This document shows, in pieces, positions 45,929 through 53,970 of a stretch of DNA of 64,000 nt. Origin of the DNA: Sporosarcina limicola (GTDB lineage Bacteria; Bacillota; Bacilli; Bacillales_A; Planococcaceae); assembly GCF_014873855.1 (NCBI RefSeq), contig NZ_JADBEL010000003.1, forward strand, positions 124,001 through 188,000, given 5' to 3'. A program made the translations under genes and the position numbers. Below the pieces are notes generated by a model. It was not told the DNA's origin, searched no databases, and saw only the letters and a program-made list of their open reading frames with translations. The stretch's first letter is position 1. Every line of letters starts with the position of its first letter.

Positions 45929-46426
45929 ATGGGAGGAGTTTTTACTATCGAAAAGCTCAGTAGCAAATCATTGTCGTTGTCCCTTTTTATTTATTGTGCA
46001 TTGGCCGGAATACTCTTACTTTTCATAGCAGCAACCGACTTTAATTTAACTGGATATACGTATGACTTTGACAAGGAAACAATGGTTTTGACCATTAAAG
46101 AAGGTTATTTGAAGAAGAAATCCTATGACGTGGAGATTCGAGAGGTCGAGTCAAAACAAATACTATACTCAATACGAGATGTGATGTACCCAATTAATCG
46201 AGCCCAAAGTTTGTGGAAAACTGACATTTATATCATCTCTCTTTTTATTGCAGGAATTTCCGGCTTGTTTTATTCATCATTAAGACAGGTGAAAAACTTT
46301 AAGCGGTATGTGACAGTGTATATTCTAATTTTTGCCCTTTTAATTAGTTGGGAGATAAAGGCTTATCAAAATCTTTTTGAAGATATTCGTAGATTGTCGG
46401 ATTATACGAATAGTTTAAGGGGCTGA
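45929..46426 (+). CDS. Unknown membrane protein, three predicted helices
   Basis: 165 aa. Helix 1 about residues 15-35 (LSLFIYCALAGILLLFIAA), an extracytoplasmic stretch of about 60 residues, then helices at about 95-110 (IYIISLFIAGISGLFY) and 125-140. Family not recognised. The strong GGGAGGAG lies just inside the frame start at 45929, so the true start may be a nonstandard codon near 45944. Confidence 0.55.
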   Translation: MGGVFTIEKLSSKSLSLSLFIYCALAGILLLFIAATDFNLTGYTYDFDKETMVLTIKEGYLKKKSYDVEIREVESKQILYSIRDVMYPINRAQSLWKTDIYIISLFIAGISGLFYSSLRQVKNFKRYVTVYILIFALLISWEIKAYQNLFEDIRRLSDYTNSLRG

Positions 46427-46453
46427 GATCTGTGAAATCCAGCTCTTTTTTCC
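46420..46453 (+). terminator. Terminator after the unknown membrane protein
   Basis: GGGCTGAGAT / ATCCAGCTC imperfect stem followed by TTTTTT. Confidence 0.6.
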
Positions 46454-46684
46454 CCGAAAGTCATATCCCAAGCCTGTCGACTAACAGAGTGATTGAGTCA
46501 CAAATCAAAACTTGTACTTATCATCAGGTTGCGTGAGGGAAGGGTGGCGTGCTATTTTGGATAGTAATCTGATTATCACAATTCCTCTTCCGTTATATTT
46601 CTTCGATTACTCCTTGACGATTGTGCAAGTGTTGATGACAAATCGATGAATAGAGAGTTTGAAGAAGAGAAAGTGAGGTTTTGA
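46454..46684. other. Intergenic region with a possible short gene remnant
   Basis: About 230 bp without a supported gene. One plus-strand stretch (GTG about 46534 to TGA about 46647) reads MREGWRAILDSNLIITIPLP and onward, protein-like but unclassified and without a good ribosome binding site. Confidence 0.3.
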
Positions 46685-47197
46685 ATGAGAAAAGTTGAGG
46701 TTAAGCCTTATGACGAACGATGGGGTTCAATGTTTGAAGAAGAGTCTCGTAAATTATATGAGATTTTCGGTGCTGAAATAATTGACTTACATCATATTGG
46801 AAGCACGTCTGTAAACGGGCTGCGAGCAAAGCCAATCATTGATATGATGCCCGTCGTAAGGGATATACATCGAATTAATGACTATAATAGGGCAATGATT
46901 GCCATTGGCTATGAACCAAAAGGTGAAAACGGGATAGCTGGTCGTCGATATTTCCAAAAAGGCGGAGATTGTCGAACTCACCATGTCCATATGTATGCAT
47001 GGGGTCATTCAGAAATTAACCGACTTCTTGCATTTCGGGATTATTTACGGGCACATCCAAATCTTGCACAAGAATATGGGGATTTAAAGGGGGAGCTGTC
47101 TCAACGCTTTCCCTATGATATTGAATCGTACATCAAAGGAAAAGAACAGTTAGCACTAGAAATTAATCGAAAAGCATTAGAGACGATAATGGACTAA
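46685..47197 (+). CDS. GrpB/UPF0157 family protein (nucleotidyltransferase fold)
   Basis: 170 aa with the family pattern VKPYDERWGSMFEEE, DLHHIGSTSVNGLRAKPIIDMMPVV and the HHVHMYAWG segment. GrpB proteins have a nucleotidyltransferase-like fold and unknown activity. GAGAAAGTGAGG precedes the ATG. Confidence 0.85.
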   Translation: MRKVEVKPYDERWGSMFEEESRKLYEIFGAEIIDLHHIGSTSVNGLRAKPIIDMMPVVRDIHRINDYNRAMIAIGYEPKGENGIAGRRYFQKGGDCRTHHVHMYAWGHSEINRLLAFRDYLRAHPNLAQEYGDLKGELSQRFPYDIESYIKGKEQLALEINRKALETIMD

Positions 47198-47287
47198 GAG
47201 GCCAAGCTTCGCTGGGGATCCTGAGATTTTTGGAGCCTATTTCAGTTCGAACGGTTTGAAATAATTCTATGTTAAGGGGAGATAAGA

Positions 47288-47770
47288 ATGATAATGCCAA
47301 CACATATCGTAGCCGTAGGCGGCATCGTAGAAGATGCGCATGGAAATATTCTGTTAGTGAAGACAATCGATGGAGGGTGGGTATTTCCTGGAGGGCAAGT
47401 GGAAGTTGGAGAAAATCTAATGGATGCATTATGTAGGGAAATAAAAGAGGAAAGTGGGATAGATGTGGTCGTTGCACACTTGATTGGTGTTTATTCCAAC
47501 ACGGGCATGTATAAATGGTATGACGGTGTCACTGATGTTCCTACCAAAGTAATGTTCGATTTTGTGTGCAAGCCGGTGGGCGGAGAACTAGGTATTTCGG
47601 AAGAAACAACAGAAAGTGGATGGATTGCAAAGGATAAAGTGCTTGATATGATTACAGCACCAGCTATTCGTACCCGCTATCAGGCTTATTTGGACTTTGA
47701 TGGACATGTATGTTATATGGAGTATGTAACTAATCCGCAGTTTGAACTTAAATTGAATAGGACTGTATAA
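47288..47770 (+). CDS. Nudix hydrolase
   Basis: 160 aa. Complete Nudix box GQVEVGENLMDALCREIKEE followed by SGI (GX5EX7REUXEEXGU). Hydrolyses a nucleoside diphosphate linked to another group; substrate unknown. AAGGGGAGATAAGA precedes the ATG. Intact, unlike the Nudix remnants at 48.9 and 50.5 kb. Confidence 0.88.
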   Translation: MIMPTHIVAVGGIVEDAHGNILLVKTIDGGWVFPGGQVEVGENLMDALCREIKEESGIDVVVAHLIGVYSNTGMYKWYDGVTDVPTKVMFDFVCKPVGGELGISEETTESGWIAKDKVLDMITAPAIRTRYQAYLDFDGHVCYMEYVTNPQFELKLNRTV

Positions 47771-47870
47771 AAATTATCCAAGGTTTCATTTTTGCCGAAT
47801 GGTTATGCTATTGTGTCAGCAGCAAAACCATCTGGAATACAGAGAGTGAACAAAAAAGGGGGAAATGAGT

Positions 47871-48077
47871 ATGAAAAAATTTATACCGCTGGTGATTGTA
47901 GCGTTATGTACACAATTAATGGTAATGATTATGTGGGGTGAACATGTCTGGTTTAGTAAACTTGCTTTTGGAAGTGTAGAAGGGACACGGTTAGGGCAAA
48001 TCCAGCCGACGTTATGGTTCGTTTTTGTTTTAGAAATCATATTATTAGCCTATTGTTTCAAAAAACATAACGAATAA
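47871..48077 (+). CDS. Small unknown membrane protein
   Basis: 68 aa with two helices (IPLVIVALCTQLMVMIMWG; LWFVFVLEIILLAYCF). ATG 47871 is 8 bp after AAAAAAGGGGG. Family unknown. Confidence 0.6.
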   Translation: MKKFIPLVIVALCTQLMVMIMWGEHVWFSKLAFGSVEGTRLGQIQPTLWFVFVLEIILLAYCFKKHNE

Positions 48078-48118
48078 TTTTCTTATTGACAGATTTGTAT
48101 AAAAGGGAGGTTGATGTG

Positions 48119-48394
48119 ATGAAAAGATATTTGAGCATAATTTCATTAGTGTTGCTAATAACGTTTATCGTTTTCGGTTTTATTATCCCGCAAGTATTGA
48201 GTCCCTTACCTGATTCATGGGACATATTGATATTAATATCACTACTAATCGGCTCATTTTCCCCGGCATTATTTAGTGTAAAAGGGCGTTTAAAAACAAT
48301 TGCTGTACTTACTTCTTCACTCGGCATGTTAGCTTTATTAGTTTTAATTATTTTCAGTATTGGTATCATGTTTTTTGGTAACTTTGGGACATAG
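48119..48394 (+). CDS. Small unknown membrane protein
   Basis: 91 aa, three hydrophobic helices (YLSIISLVLLITFIVFGFII; WDILILISLLIGSFSPALF; LGMLALLVLIIFSIGIMFFG). ATG 48119 behind AAGGGAGG. Family unknown; 42 bp after the previous small membrane protein gene, possibly one operon. Confidence 0.6.
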   Translation: MKRYLSIISLVLLITFIVFGFIIPQVLSPLPDSWDILILISLLIGSFSPALFSVKGRLKTIAVLTSSLGMLALLVLIIFSIGIMFFGNFGT

Positions 48395-48431
48395 ACAGAG
48401 TCGCCTTGAATGAATAGGAGGGGAGAAATCA

Positions 48432-48571
48432 ATGGGGAAATTCTAGTTGGTACGTGTATTTTATAATAATGACATTTCAGGAAATATTACGGCGTTATCC
48501 AATGTACTCTCCTCGGAGCAAAAGTAGACCTGTTAACAGAAGGTGCCATTATTCCAATGCAAGTGCATTAG
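48432..48571 (+). pseudogene. Small broken gene (nonsense codon plus frameshift)
   Basis: Behind AGGAGGGGAG, ATG GGG AAA TTC is followed by TAG, then the same frame continues LVRVFYNNDISGNITALSN, ending VLSSEQ. A single-base shift near 48523 restores KVDLLTEGAIIPMQVH and a TAG stop. Two lesions in about 47 codons indicate a dead gene. Family not recognised. Confidence 0.45.
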
Positions 48572-48593
48572 AAAAGAAAGGGGGAAATGGCTA

Positions 48594-49256
48594 ATGACTT
48601 ATCCATTTGACTGCATTACCGACTTCATTTTTGTCGAAACTGAAATTGCTCCAGCAGATGTCATTTTAGTTCCTGGTGCTAATCATCCACAACTAATGGA
48701 GAAAGCTGCCTCTTTATATAAGCAAGGATTTGCACCATACATACTACCGTCTGGTGGCTATAAACCACATGTAGGGACTACTGAGTGGAATTATTTACAG
48801 AATATTGGCATTGAAAACGGAGTGTCAGAGGCTGCCATTTTAAAGGAAGATAAAACTCCTTATGAACTACCTGGAGGAAGGTTAGAGGAATTCGAGTCTT
48901 TTCTGGAGGGACTTAGGAGGGAAGTACACGAGGAAACAGGACTTCATGTAACAATGGTTTTTGGGGAAGAAACCAAAATTGAAACTAATGATGAAGATTC
49001 AAATGTTGAAGCTATGAAACCTTTTGCTGTTTATCAAACGATAAACGGTCCAGTGGATTCATTAGGTGCTTATTTTCGATGTCAGGCCTCTGGTAATTTA
49101 GTTAAAGAAGGGGACGAAACTGAAGACATAAAGTGGATTTCAGTAGATGAGCTTCACTCTTCTCTAGAGAAGAATTTAATAGACTTTAGCTGGGTAGACA
49201 AGTCAGGAATTATTTATTATTTGAAATGGTATTACATGCAAAAACAGAAAATGTAG
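48594..49256 (+). CDS. Chimeric protein: N-terminal half of YdcF/DUF218 fused to a Nudix domain
   Basis: 220 aa. Residues 1-95 nearly repeat the N-terminus of the intact YdcF-like protein at 52631 (ITDFIFVETEI...DVILVPGANHPQLMEKA...GFAPYILPSGGYKPHVGTTEW). From KEDKTPYE onward it becomes a Nudix hydrolase with the box GGRLEEFESFLEGLRREVHEETG. DNA is roughly 85-90 percent alike to the 52631 copy up to GAAGATAAA, where similarity stops. The open frame and GGGGG ribosome binding site mean it may be expressed, though the DUF218 half lacks its C-terminal part. Confidence 0.85.
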   Translation: MTYPFDCITDFIFVETEIAPADVILVPGANHPQLMEKAASLYKQGFAPYILPSGGYKPHVGTTEWNYLQNIGIENGVSEAAILKEDKTPYELPGGRLEEFESFLEGLRREVHEETGLHVTMVFGEETKIETNDEDSNVEAMKPFAVYQTINGPVDSLGAYFRCQASGNLVKEGDETEDIKWISVDELHSSLEKNLIDFSWVDKSGIIYYLKWYYMQKQKM

Positions 49257-49300
49257 CTAGGGAATCAATGTTTTAAATCAAATTGAACCTAACCTGCATG

Positions 49301-49320
49301 GCTAACCGGGCGGTTTAGTG
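49301..49320. repeat. Short dispersed repeat GCTAACCGGGCGGTTTAGTG
   Basis: One of at least two close copies in this block (see 53796-53815). Its core TAACCG/CGGTTTA is nearly self-complementary. Located downstream of the chimeric DUF218-Nudix gene. Confidence 0.55.
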
Positions 49321-49400
49321 TAAAAGGTGAAAATTGATATATTTCCGGGATTTTGCAATTCGTATTCGAGATAAGAGTCTAATAACCAAGAGGTGTTAGG

Positions 49401-50147
49401 ATGACAATTTTAAAAAACAGTATATTTATTTCGGTATTCGCTTTGCTACTATCTTCTTGTAGTAATTCCACTTCTCTTAAAAGAGACCCTGATGTAGAAA
49501 TCGTTAAGGGGTGTCCTGATGCAGAAATTGAATGGGTGGATATGCTGATGATTGATGACATAAAATACGAGCATCATTTTCCAGAACCAGTGGCTGAAAT
49601 TTTTCCTATAACAATTGACAAAGGTAGGGAACTTGGCAAAGTGACGTATGAGATGGCTAACAATGCATGCAGTAATCACAAGATGCAAAATGGTGATGCG
49701 GCACAGTTAAAAGTAGGAACAATCATTTATGAAATAAAAGGATATCCCACTTCCTTGATTCTTGCTGCAAATGATGATGTATATGTAGCTGATACAAATA
49801 AACAGGCGAAAACGGCGGGGGAACTTTACCCTATGGATAAGTTGGTGAAGAATATCTATATTGAAAGCACCGAAGATGGAAAGAGGATGCATACATTCCC
49901 TCAGTCTTCCAAGGAAAAATTCCTAGCCGCATTTTATGAATTAAAATTAGAAGATGTACAGTCATTAATTGATGGAGATAAGTTAGAAGGGACTCGTGTG
50001 TTTTTGGAGATTGAACTGAATAATGGCGCTTCATTTAGGCAACTGTATTGGGCAGATTCTAATACATTCCATAAAGGAGCAATTGGAAATGATGAAATAA
50101 AGGAAATAATTCACTATGAAGTATTAAAATCGAATGGAGAATTGTAA
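49401..50147 (+). CDS. Unknown lipoprotein
   Basis: 248 aa. Lipobox LLSSC near residue 20 after a short hydrophobic signal. The mature part is acidic and has no motif that I recognise. The ribosome binding site is GAGGTGTTAGG. Probably anchored on the outer face of the membrane. Confidence 0.7.
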   Translation: MTILKNSIFISVFALLLSSCSNSTSLKRDPDVEIVKGCPDAEIEWVDMLMIDDIKYEHHFPEPVAEIFPITIDKGRELGKVTYEMANNACSNHKMQNGDAAQLKVGTIIYEIKGYPTSLILAANDDVYVADTNKQAKTAGELYPMDKLVKNIYIESTEDGKRMHTFPQSSKEKFLAAFYELKLEDVQSLIDGDKLEGTRVFLEIELNNGASFRQLYWADSNTFHKGAIGNDEIKEIIHYEVLKSNGEL

Positions 50148-50163
50148 AAAAGGAGTGATAGAG

Positions 50164-50409
50164 ATGCGTTTTACTTTTATTTTTGGGATTGCGGGTATTT
50201 TATACGCAATAGTTTGGCACCAACAAGTATTCATACCACCGACGGATATTTTTATTCCAATTGCAACAGGGGCATTGTTTGATATTCTATTTATATTAAG
50301 TTTTTCCAAGCATCTTAACGTTAAAGTTGAAGTTGAAGATGAAGAGATAGGAAAGGTAAGTAATGAAGACATTGAACAAGAATTAGAAAATTATTCAAAA
50401 CGAGATTGA
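50164..50409 (+). CDS. Small unknown membrane protein
   Basis: 81 aa, two helices (FTFIFGIAGILYAIVW; IFIPIATGALFDILFILSF) and an acidic C-terminal tail (VEVEDEEIGKVSNEDIEQEL). ATG 50164 behind AAAAGGAGTGATAGAG, 16 bp after the lipoprotein gene, so the two are probably co-transcribed. Confidence 0.6.
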   Translation: MRFTFIFGIAGILYAIVWHQQVFIPPTDIFIPIATGALFDILFILSFSKHLNVKVEVEDEEIGKVSNEDIEQELENYSKRD

Positions 50410-50455
50410 TCGGAAAGCGAAGGATTTTGAAATAAACTATACGGAGTGATAGTGA

Positions 50456-50852
50456 ATGGAATTTGTACCACCAAAACATATTGTTTCAGCAGCAACTATT
50501 GTACTAAATGACAAAAATGAAATTCTATTAATTAAAGGACCAAGAAGGGGTTGGGAAATGCCTGGTGGGCAGGTTGAAGAAAGCTGCAATTAGGGAAACA
50601 AAAGAAGAATCAGGAATAGACATTGAAATAACGAAATTTTGCGGAGTATTTCAAAATATAAATGCTTCAATTTGTAATACATTATTTTTGGCTAGACCAA
50701 TTGGAGGCGAGCCAACAACGAGTATTGAGAGTCTGGAAATAGGTTATTTCCCTATCGAAAAAGCATTGGAAATGGTTACTTGGGGAAATTTCAGGCAAAG
50801 AATTGACTATTGTCTAAATGACGAAATGCAGCCATTTTGTATTGAATTTTAA
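50456..50852 (+). pseudogene. Nudix hydrolase gene with a deletion/frameshift inside the Nudix box
   Basis: ATG 50456 encodes MEFVPPKHIVSAATIVLNDK and reaches GWEMPGGQVEE, then stops (SCN, TAG). From 50565 the next frame continues LKKAAIRETKEESGIDIE and the rest of the Nudix fold to 50852. About ten bases of the box (between GQVEEG and LKKAA) are missing. The active site is therefore broken. Confidence 0.8.
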
Positions 50853-50860
50853 TTTGGCTC

Positions 50861-50895
50861 CATCGGCTAACGGGATGGGTTATTTTTAGAAGCTA
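50861..50895. repeat. Short dispersed repeat copy (GGCTAACGGGATGGGTTA type)
   Basis: Related to GCTAACCGGGCGGTTTAGTG at 49301 and TTAACCGGGCAGTTTAGTGG at 53796. The two better copies can fold as short hairpins and lie between unrelated single genes. Confidence 0.45.
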
Positions 50896-50926
50896 GTTGA
50901 AAAGTATGATAAAGAGGTGTGATCCA

Positions 50927-51382
50927 ATGGATTGGATAGAAGTGAAAGATCAAAAAGATATCCAAAATGTGCTGGACACGTTTGGATGGTTTCATGATAG
51001 TTGTTTAAAAGAGTTGTATTTGTGGACGGAGAGTTATGTGAATGAAGACCTGTCAATGGCTGTGCCGTCAGGTCTTGATACGAATGTGCGAATCCTTTTT
51101 CAAAGGCAATTTCGTAACCCTTCCGCTATTGAATTATTATTCGAGGGGGTTACCCAGTTTCACATTTTACCGAGCCCAGAAAACTATGACTCTATCATTT
51201 ATGATACAACACTCCTTTTACATAATGACTTATTTTATTGGGCGGATCAGAGTGACTGGAAGCCCGTAGATAATAGCTTTGATACAAGCAGTTGGATTGC
51301 AGCTACACGTCTAAAGTGGCGTGATGCTAGTTCGTGGATGGGGGATAAAAATCGGTATGGTGTGATTAGTGAGGGGGAGTAA
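50927..51382 (+). CDS. Unknown soluble protein
   Basis: 151 aa, acidic and Trp-rich (FGWFHDSCLKELYLWTE; FYWADQSDWKPVD; LKWRDASSWMGDKNRYG). The FHDS(C/x)LKE pattern recurs in small accessory proteins of bacilli of unknown function. ATG 50927 behind AAGAGGTGTGATCC. The end overlaps the upstream region of the next gene. Confidence 0.65.
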   Translation: MDWIEVKDQKDIQNVLDTFGWFHDSCLKELYLWTESYVNEDLSMAVPSGLDTNVRILFQRQFRNPSAIELLFEGVTQFHILPSPENYDSIIYDTTLLLHNDLFYWADQSDWKPVDNSFDTSSWIAATRLKWRDASSWMGDKNRYGVISEGE

Positions 51383-51416
51383 GTTTAAAGAATACTTCCA
51401 AGAAAAGGGGTGTGAA

Positions 51417-51902
51417 ATGACCAGGAAAAGGATTTATTTATCCATACTAATTCTTGGGTTTTGTGTTTTATGGGGCTATTTATTTTTTTATAAAAACTAT
51501 TCGAACGCTGGAATATTTAAAAATGTAACTGAGCCTGATGGCTATACACTGAATCTTATTAAAGATAAAGAGACTGTTGAATTGTATATTAAGCCTGAAT
51601 GGATACCTTTTAATGATGTTACTGAAAAAAAGTATGGGATAGAATTGACAAGCAAAAATAACACAAATATTATACTGGATACTGTTTTGATTAGAGAGAG
51701 TGATATTAATTTCAATTTTGAGACCACGTACAATATGAATTATAACAAGGGATGCTTTATGTACAATATCATCTTCAACGAGGATGGATCATCTACCTCT
51801 AACGCCTCTCATAACGATTATTATTTGTATAACAAACTTAACTGCCGAAGAATTAGATCAACATTACATTGTAAATGTTCGTGCAACAACACTATTAAGT
51901 AG
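51417..51902 (+). CDS. Unknown membrane-anchored protein with a foreign C-terminus
   Basis: 161 aa. One N-terminal helix (IYLSILILGFCVLWGYLFFY), then an extracellular-type domain. Up to about residue 120 (FMYNIIFNEDG) the sequence is coherent; afterwards SNASHNDYY and the rest is the out-of-frame or in-frame remnant of a dehydrogenase (NNAxH-like motif), so the natural 3' end seems lost at about 51780-51797. ATG 51417 behind AAAAGGGGTGTG. Confidence 0.6.
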   Translation: MTRKRIYLSILILGFCVLWGYLFFYKNYSNAGIFKNVTEPDGYTLNLIKDKETVELYIKPEWIPFNDVTEKKYGIELTSKNNTNIILDTVLIRESDINFNFETTYNMNYNKGCFMYNIIFNEDGSSTSNASHNDYYLYNKLNCRRIRSTLHCKCSCNNTIK

Positions 51903-52269
51903 TAAATTTGCTCGAAATTTTGATAAAAAATCTGGTGGAAGGATTGTCAATATGACGTCAGGTCAATTTCAAGGGCCAATGCCTGGCGAATTAGCCTATG
52001 CAACGACGAAAGGTGCAGTCGATGCATTAACAATTACATTGGCAGCTGAACTAGCTCCTTTAGGAATAACGGTCAATGCTGTAAATCCAGGTCCAACTGA
52101 TACGGGATGGATGACAGAGGACATTAAACGTGAATTAACGCCGATGTTTCCTTTTGGTAGAATAGGTGAACCGAAAGATGTAGCAAAAACGATTAAATTT
52201 CTAGTGAGTGATGACGCGGATTGGATTACAGGTCAGATTATTCATGCAGAAGGCGGATTTAAAAGATAA
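51796..52269 (+). pseudogene. Short-chain dehydrogenase/reductase, 5' half missing and frameshifted
   Basis: From about 51838 the frame reads LTAEELDQHYIVNVRATTLL, IVNMTSGQFQG, the catalytic YATTKGA (Tyr-x3-Lys) and NAVNPGPTDTGWM to WITGQIIHAEGGFKR, the C-terminal two thirds of an SDR. The NAD-binding TGxxxGxG segment is absent. An NASHND string in another frame (about 51797) suggests an extra one-base shift near 51830. Not functional. Confidence 0.82.
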
Positions 52270-52319
52270 CGTCAATCGTGCTTTGGCGAAATTATTATTT
52301 TTGAGAAGGGGGAAATTAA

Positions 52320-52616
52320 ATGATATTGGAAGCTGTTATGCTACAAGTTAAGGAAGGAATGGAAACAGAATATGAAGAGGCATTCCGTGATGCTTCTGAA
52401 ATTATTTCTTCAATGAAAGGCTATATATCTCACCAATTACAGCGTTGTATGGAAGTCGAAGGGAAATACTTACTATTGGTTCAGTGGGAAACGTTGGAAG
52501 ACCATACGATAGGATTTAGACAGTCCAACGAGTATCAGCAATGGAAAAAGAAGCTACATCATCTTTATGATCCGTTTCCAATAGTTGAACATTTTGAGCA
52601 GGTTCAATTGTATTAG
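52320..52616 (+). CDS. Antibiotic biosynthesis monooxygenase (ABM) domain protein
   Basis: 98 aa dimeric ferredoxin-like fold: MILEAVMLQVKEGMETEYEE, GYISHQLQRCMEVEGKYLLLVQWETLEDH and FRQSNEYQQW. Members act in quinone or heme-like oxidation or are orphan. GAAGGGGG precedes the ATG. Confidence 0.8.
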   Translation: MILEAVMLQVKEGMETEYEEAFRDASEIISSMKGYISHQLQRCMEVEGKYLLLVQWETLEDHTIGFRQSNEYQQWKKKLHHLYDPFPIVEHFEQVQLY

Positions 52617-52630
52617 AAAGGAAGGAGAAA

Positions 52631-53185
52631 ATGACATATCCATTTGATTGCATTACCGACTTTATTTTCGTGGAGACTGAAATCACTGCAGCGGATGTCA
52701 TTTTAGTGCCTGGTGCTAATCATCCTCAACTAATGGAGAAAGCTTCCTCTTTATATAAGCAGGGATTTGCACCATACATACTACCGTCTGGTGGCTATAA
52801 ACCACATGTAGGGACTACAGAGTGGAATTACTTACGGAATATAGGTATTGACAGCGGGGTGCCAGAAGAAGCCATTTTAAAAGAAGATAAAGCACAGCAT
52901 ACGTTGGAAAATGCTCGTTTTTCGTTGGAGGTTCTAAAAAAAGCAGGCATCCATCCGAAAAAAGTAATAATTGTTTGTAAAGCAGGTCATTCTCGCAGAG
53001 CATTATTATGTTATCAATCTGAATTTCCAAAAGAAACCGAGTTTCTAGTTTCGCCTGTTATAGATAGGTATGGAATAACCAAGGAAAATTGGTTTTTATC
53101 CGAAGTAGGGATCAGTCGTATTATGACCGAAGTTGAGAAAATCGGTAAATACTTTGGTGACTATATCCCGAATTGGGTTAAGTAA
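52631..53185 (+). CDS. YdcF/ElyC-like DUF218 family protein
   Basis: 184 aa. DUF218 fold with ADVILVPGANHPQL, YILPSGGYKP, the HTLENARFSLEVL-like segment and ICKAGHSRRALLCYQ. Family members are linked to envelope biogenesis or exopolysaccharide. No N-terminal helix is present, so cytoplasmic. This is the intact relative of the N-terminal half of the chimera at 48594. AAAGGAAGGAG precedes the ATG. Confidence 0.85.
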   Translation: MTYPFDCITDFIFVETEITAADVILVPGANHPQLMEKASSLYKQGFAPYILPSGGYKPHVGTTEWNYLRNIGIDSGVPEEAILKEDKAQHTLENARFSLEVLKKAGIHPKKVIIVCKAGHSRRALLCYQSEFPKETEFLVSPVIDRYGITKENWFLSEVGISRIMTEVEKIGKYFGDYIPNWVK

Positions 53186-53302
53186 TACATAGAATTTGGT
53201 CATGATATTTTACTAACAGGGCAAGTTAGTTTTACATGAGAGATTTTTGTAGCAAAAGCTGATTCTTATTGTCATAAACAATTATTTATAGGAGTGTTTA
53301 CA

Positions 53303-53776
53303 TTGATAAAGTTTTTTGAATATAACTGGCAAGTAAGAGACGAATGGTTTGAATGGTGTAATCAACTATCAAAAGAGGAGTTGATAAAAGAGCGAACTGG
53401 AGGAGTACGAAGTATTTTATATACTCTTTTTCACATTATTGATGTTGAATACAGTTGGCTTCGCGGTATTCAAGGTAAAGAAGATGTAGTAGTTCAGTTT
53501 GCTGATTATAATACACTTGAGAAGGTTAAATCACTTTCAGATACATTTCGGAAAGAAATAGATGAATTTTTGAAATTAAATTTAGATGAATTAAAAAAAC
53601 TTGTGAGTGTTCCATGGGATGAAGATAAATATTCTGTTGATGAAATATTACACCATATAATTACTCACGAAATTCACCACATTGGTCAACTTTCTGTTTG
53701 GGCAAGGGAATTAGAACTTAACCCCGTATCTGCTAACTTTATTGGAAGAAAGTTCAAACCCATTCATACTTATTAA
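53303..53776 (+). CDS. DinB family four-helix metal-binding protein
   Basis: 157 aa. Three-His metal site: His in TLFHIIDVEYSWL and the pair in THEIHHIGQLSVW. The DinB/YfiT-like superfamily includes thiol-transferases (bacillithiol-dependent in bacilli) and damage-induced proteins. TTG 53303 behind ATAGGAG. Confidence 0.85.
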   Translation: MIKFFEYNWQVRDEWFEWCNQLSKEELIKERTGGVRSILYTLFHIIDVEYSWLRGIQGKEDVVVQFADYNTLEKVKSLSDTFRKEIDEFLKLNLDELKKLVSVPWDEDKYSVDEILHHIITHEIHHIGQLSVWARELELNPVSANFIGRKFKPIHTY

Positions 53777-53795
53777 ACGAAAGGGCACATTTTTA

Positions 53796-53815
53796 TTAAC
53801 CGGGCAGTTTAGTGG
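53796..53815. repeat. Short dispersed repeat TTAACCGGGCAGTTTAGTGG
   Basis: Second close copy of the 20-bp word seen at 49301-49320 (17 of about 19 shared positions match). Lies at the junction to a stretch of gene fragments. Confidence 0.55.
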
Positions 53816-53823
53816 AAGCCTAT

Positions 53824-53970
53824 TTATAATTCGGGAGGGTATTCATATGTCTTTAGGTGCGTGTGATTTATCAATTTAATCTCAGGTCCAACAGAAATTT
53901 CATAGGTCATTCGGTCTTTCCCAACTGGAATCCAGTGTCCGCCATCGGTAGGTTCAATTTCAAATGTAAT
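53824..53970 (-). pseudogene. C-terminal fragment of an unknown gene on the minus strand
   Basis: Minus-strand frame reads ITFEIEPTDGGHWIPVGKDR, MTYEISVGPEIKLINHTHLK, TYEYPPEL and stop. Protein-like and continuous for about 48 codons, with no start. It meets the remnant of a DUF3139 gene head-on at about 53970. Family not recognised. Confidence 0.5.
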
